Assembly (NCBI GenBank): GCA_030609785.1
Contig: JAUWTC010000164.1
Location: 1 to 6,224 of the forward strand
Reading direction: 5' to 3'
DNA from: Holophagae bacterium
GTDB taxonomy: Bacteria; Acidobacteriota; Thermoanaerobaculia; Thermoanaerobaculales; Sulfomarinibacteraceae
Length of the DNA: 6,224 nucleotides
A program made the translations under genes and the position numbers. The notes below the pieces were generated by a model. The model saw only the letters and a program-made list of their open reading frames with translations, was not told the origin of the DNA and searched no databases. Shown here piece after piece: positions 3,417 through 6,224 of this stretch (positions within the stretch are counted from its first letter, which is position 1; the number at the start of each line of letters is the position of its first letter).

Positions 3417-6224
3417 ATGAGAAAAGTGATTTTCGTCTTTATGTTTGCCGCGCTGATCGCTGGCGCGGCATACGCCCAGGAGACCACGGGTGAAATCCGT
3501 GGAACACTTGTTGACCCCGACGGGGCGGCACTGCCTGGTGTGACCGTCACGGTCGAGAACGAGATGACCGGCATGGATCGTACGTCCATCACCGATGGGA
3601 AGGGCACGTTCCGTTTCGCGGCTCTCCCCCCGGGAAGTTACACCATGACGTCGACCCTTGACGGATTCCAGACCCACAAGAGTGCTGTACGCGTCACCCT
3701 TGGTGGCACCAATTTCGTCAACGTGGACATGGCCCTCGGCGCCATCACCGACGTCATCGAAGTCACCGGCGAAGCCCCGCAGGTTGACGTGACCTCGACC
3801 GTCAGCGGTATCACCGTTGGTGCCGACGAGATCAACTCCAAGATCCCTGTGATTCAGGACACCCAGCGCATTGCAATGCTGGCGCCCTCCACCGTCGGGG
3901 GTGACTCGGCTTTCAACGGCGCCGGTGACGGCACCTACGGCCAGAGCCTGGTCTCAATGAGTGGTGCTTCCGTGGCCGAGAATTCCTACCAGATCAACGG
4001 CCTCAACATCACCAATTTCCGCACCGGCGTGGGCTCCTCCTGGGTGCCGATGCAGTTCGTCGAAGAGATTCAGGTCAAAACTGGTGGTTACGAGGCCGAG
4101 TTCGGTCGTTCGACCGGTGGCGTGGTCAACATGGTGACCAAGTCCGGGTCGAACACCCTCCACGGATCCCTCGGAATTTTTTACGCGCCCGAGAGCCTGC
4201 AGGAGCAAAAGGCTGACACCTATACGGCGTACAACCAGTTGGAAGAGAGCGAAGTCCTCGATGCCAACGCTTCCCTCGGCGGCGCACTCTGGAAGGACAA
4301 GATGTTCTTCTTCGGTTTCGTGCAGTACCGCGACACCGATTACCTGGTGAACTCCGCGACCACCGCCAAGCGCGAAGTTGGCGCCGAGCCCTATTATGGC
4401 GCCAAGTTTGACATCAACTTCACTCCCAGCCACCGCTTCGAGGCAACCTACCTCACCGACGAAACCACCATCGAAGACAGTCTCTATGTAATTGACGATT
4501 CCTCGGGCGTGCCGATCATCGGTACGGACATGCTTTCCAGTGGTGAGCGTTCCCGTGGCGGCGAGAACTACATCTTCAAGTACACCGGTATCTTCACCGA
4601 GAACTTCCTGCTCTCGGGCCAGTACGGCGCCAACAACTTCGATCGTTCCGACGAAGCTACCGGCGATATTTTCCCCTACGCCCACAACTACACCTCGGGT
4701 TCCTACGAGCGTTTCCCCGGGTGGACCAACTGGGCCCGCGGCTATTCTTCGGACGAACGTGAGGCCTACCGCCTGGATGCCGATTTCTACCTGAGCAACC
4801 ACAGCCTCCGAGGCGGTATCGACTATGAGAGCAACTGGTCCGATGACAACAAGGAGTACTCTGGTGGCTACCGCATCAGCTACTTCCTGAACGATGGCCG
4901 TTTCGCGGAACTTGCCGACGAACAGATGATCGTCGACTACCGTGTATACAACACCGCAGGCGACTTCAATGTCTACTCGAACGCTGCCTACATTCAGGAC
5001 AGCTGGGCGGTTACACCCAACTTGACGGTGAACCTGGGTGTCCGCTGGGAGCAGTACGAGAACGAGAACATCAACGGCGAAACCTTCATCAAGATCAATG
5101 ACCAATACGCGCCGCGCCTCGGCATCATTTGGGATCCCTCCGGCGAGGGCCGCTCGAAGCTTTACGGTTCATACGGCAGATACCACCTGCCCATCGCCTC
5201 CAACACCAACATCCGCATGGCCGGCGTGGAACTTTACATCGCTGATTGGTTCACCGTCGACGGCTATAACCCCGACGGCTCGCCTATCAACATGGACACC
5301 GGCAACCCGCTCGACGACCAGCGCGTCTATTCCGACGGCTTGGTGCCGGATGTCCGTCAGGTGGCGGACAAGAATCTCAAGCCCATGGCGCAGGATGAGT
5401 TCATCATCGGCTATGAGCAGATGCTGGGTGACAACTGGTCCGCGGGCGTCCGCGGAGTCATGCGCGATTTCTCGACCGTCATCGAGGATATCGGTGGCGA
5501 CTGGGCCATGTATGACATTGAGGGCATCGACATCCACGCCTGGTGGGGTATTCTCGCCAACCCGGGTGAGAACGTCACCGCCTCTTACGACGCGGACGGC
5601 GATGGTGTGGTAGAGGAATACTTCTTCTCCGCCGAGGATCTCGGATACCCCGCGGCCGAGCGTAATTACTACGCCGTTGAGCTCACTGCCAAGCGTCGCT
5701 TTGCCGACAACTGGATGCTCAACCTCATTTATTCTTGGTCCCATAGCTACGGCAACTACGAGGGTTTCGTTGATTCCACCATCGGCCAATCCGACGGCGG
5801 CATCACCCAGCTCTTCGACTACCCCGGCCTGACGGAGAACTCCTACGGCAATTTGCCCAACGATCGCCGCCACAACTTCAAGGCCTTCGGCGTGTACGCC
5901 TTTGACATGGGCCTGCAGCTGGGCGGTAACGTGTACTATGCTTCTGGTCGTCCCATCAGTGCCCAGGGTATTTACCCCGACTGGAGCAACTGGGCCTCCG
6001 ACTACGGCGTGGCCTCGTTCTTCGACGGTGGCGTACCGGCGCCTCGTGGCGCCTACGGCAGGACCGACGACATCTACGGCCTTGACGGCATGATCAAGTA
6101 TGACTTCCAGGTGGGCAACGTCGACATGAACGTCCGCCTCGACGTCTTCAACCTGTTCGATCAAGGTGGCGTTACCGAGGTTAGCGAGTCGGCCGATCTC
6201 TCGAGCGACTGGCTCAATCCGAAC
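3417..6224 (+). CDS. Oar-like TonB-dependent receptor with carboxypeptidase-regulatory-like domain (3' end outside window)
   Basis: The frame is open from ATG 3417 to the window edge, 936 codons without a stop. Seen by residue: 1-20 signal peptide ending AYA before Gln-Glu; 25-107 a carboxypeptidase-regulatory-like beta-sandwich (GEIRGTLVDPDG, then LPPGSYT); 112-118 DVIEVTG, a TonB-box-like stretch; about 120-250 the plug, with NGLNITN (194-200) and FGRSTGGVVNMVTKSGSN (229-246); then the barrel, with LGGALWKDKMFFF (287-299), LKPMAQDEF (654-662), a DADGDG loop (725-730), LPNDRR (813-818) and FNLFD (911-915). FNLFD normally falls close to the C-terminus, and the first receptor has about 57 residues from its counterpart to the end, so perhaps 30-40 residues are missing here. 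The family sits in the outer membrane and takes up ligands with TonB energy; Oar-type members are linked to peptides, proteins or polysaccharides, and the substrate here is unknown. A sigma-54 promoter lies about 200 bases upstream. Confidence 0.93.
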   Translation, partial: MRKVIFVFMFAALIAGAAYAQETTGEIRGTLVDPDGAALPGVTVTVENEMTGMDRTSITDGKGTFRFAALPPGSYTMTSTLDGFQTHKSAVRVTLGGTNFVNVDMALGAITDVIEVTGEAPQVDVTSTVSGITVGADEINSKIPVIQDTQRIAMLAPSTVGGDSAFNGAGDGTYGQSLVSMSGASVAENSYQINGLNITNFRTGVGSSWVPMQFVEEIQVKTGGYEAEFGRSTGGVVNMVTKSGSNTLHGSLGIFYAPESLQEQKADTYTAYNQLEESEVLDANASLGGALWKDKMFFFGFVQYRDTDYLVNSATTAKREVGAEPYYGAKFDINFTPSHRFEATYLTDETTIEDSLYVIDDSSGVPIIGTDMLSSGERSRGGENYIFKYTGIFTENFLLSGQYGANNFDRSDEATGDIFPYAHNYTSGSYERFPGWTNWARGYSSDEREAYRLDADFYLSNHSLRGGIDYESNWSDDNKEYSGGYRISYFLNDGRFAELADEQMIVDYRVYNTAGDFNVYSNAAYIQDSWAVTPNLTVNLGVRWEQYENENINGETFIKINDQYAPRLGIIWDPSGEGRSKLYGSYGRYHLPIASNTNIRMAGVELYIADWFTVDGYNPDGSPINMDTGNPLDDQRVYSDGLVPDVRQVADKNLKPMAQDEFIIGYEQMLGDNWSAGVRGVMRDFSTVIEDIGGDWAMYDIEGIDIHAWWGILANPGENVTASYDADGDGVVEEYFFSAEDLGYPAAERNYYAVELTAKRRFADNWMLNLIYSWSHSYGNYEGFVDSTIGQSDGGITQLFDYPGLTENSYGNLPNDRRHNFKAFGVYAFDMGLQLGGNVYYASGRPISAQGIYPDWSNWASDYGVASFFDGGVPAPRGAYGRTDDIYGLDGMIKYDFQVGNVDMNVRLDVFNLFDQGGVTEVSESADLSSDWLNPN

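Noticed and set aside
3013..3677. Minus-strand open frames across the divergent promoter region
   Set aside because: They overlap the sigma-54 promoter, leader and start of the receptor, lack start signals and have no protein-like features.
3954..5105. Long minus-strand open frame (383 codons) opposite the second receptor
   Set aside because: It is antisense to a continuous frame with clear receptor motifs. Its Val/Gly/Glu/Asp-rich product resembles no family and reflects the codon bias of the sense strand.
5169..6164. Long minus-strand open frame (331 codons) opposite the receptor barrel
   Set aside because: Same artefact: low-complexity Val/Asp/Gly-rich product, no ribosome binding site seen, and the sense frame is convincing through FNLFD.

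Overview
The window most likely comes from an Acidobacteriota genome, perhaps a Thermoanaerobaculia- or Holophagae-like lineage. The sequence is moderately GC-rich. It holds two Oar-type TonB-dependent outer-membrane receptors and a secreted protein with the layout of the 'VWFA-related Acidobacterial' family. This combination is typical of that phylum, but the placement is inferred from protein style and no rRNA or other marker is present.

Layout: (1) 1-906, plus strand: C-terminal half of an Oar-like TonB-dependent receptor whose start lies outside the window. (2) 907-1125: a convergent intergenic spacer made largely of repeat-like DNA: a tandem heptamer, a short motif that recurs 2 kb away, and a large imperfect inverted repeat. 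(3) 1126-2865, minus strand: a complete secreted VWA-type protein, probably starting at GTG. (4) 2866-3416: a 551-bp divergent regulatory region with no credible gene. It carries an inverted-repeat element near the VWA gene, a compact 7-bp inverted repeat, a near-perfect sigma-54 (-24/-12) promoter pointing toward the next gene, and a leader of about 184 nt with a hairpin and a T-rich stretch. (5) 3417-6224, plus strand: a nearly complete Oar-like TonB-dependent receptor (936 codons visible) with signal peptide, carboxypeptidase-regulatory-like domain, TonB-box-like motif, plug and barrel. It runs off the right edge, probably a few tens of residues short of its end.

How they fit together: all three proteins are exported, two to the outer membrane and one to the periplasm or cell surface. 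The two receptors share conserved barrel motifs and are divergent paralogs; neither has a recognisable substrate. The VWA gene faces away from the second receptor and converges on the first, so the three do not form one operon. The clearest regulatory message is that the second receptor is probably under RpoN and an activator ATPase. I found no rRNA, tRNA, CRISPR array, transposase or phage gene, and no convincing new multi-gene system. The noteworthy content is regulatory and repeat DNA between otherwise recognisable genes.
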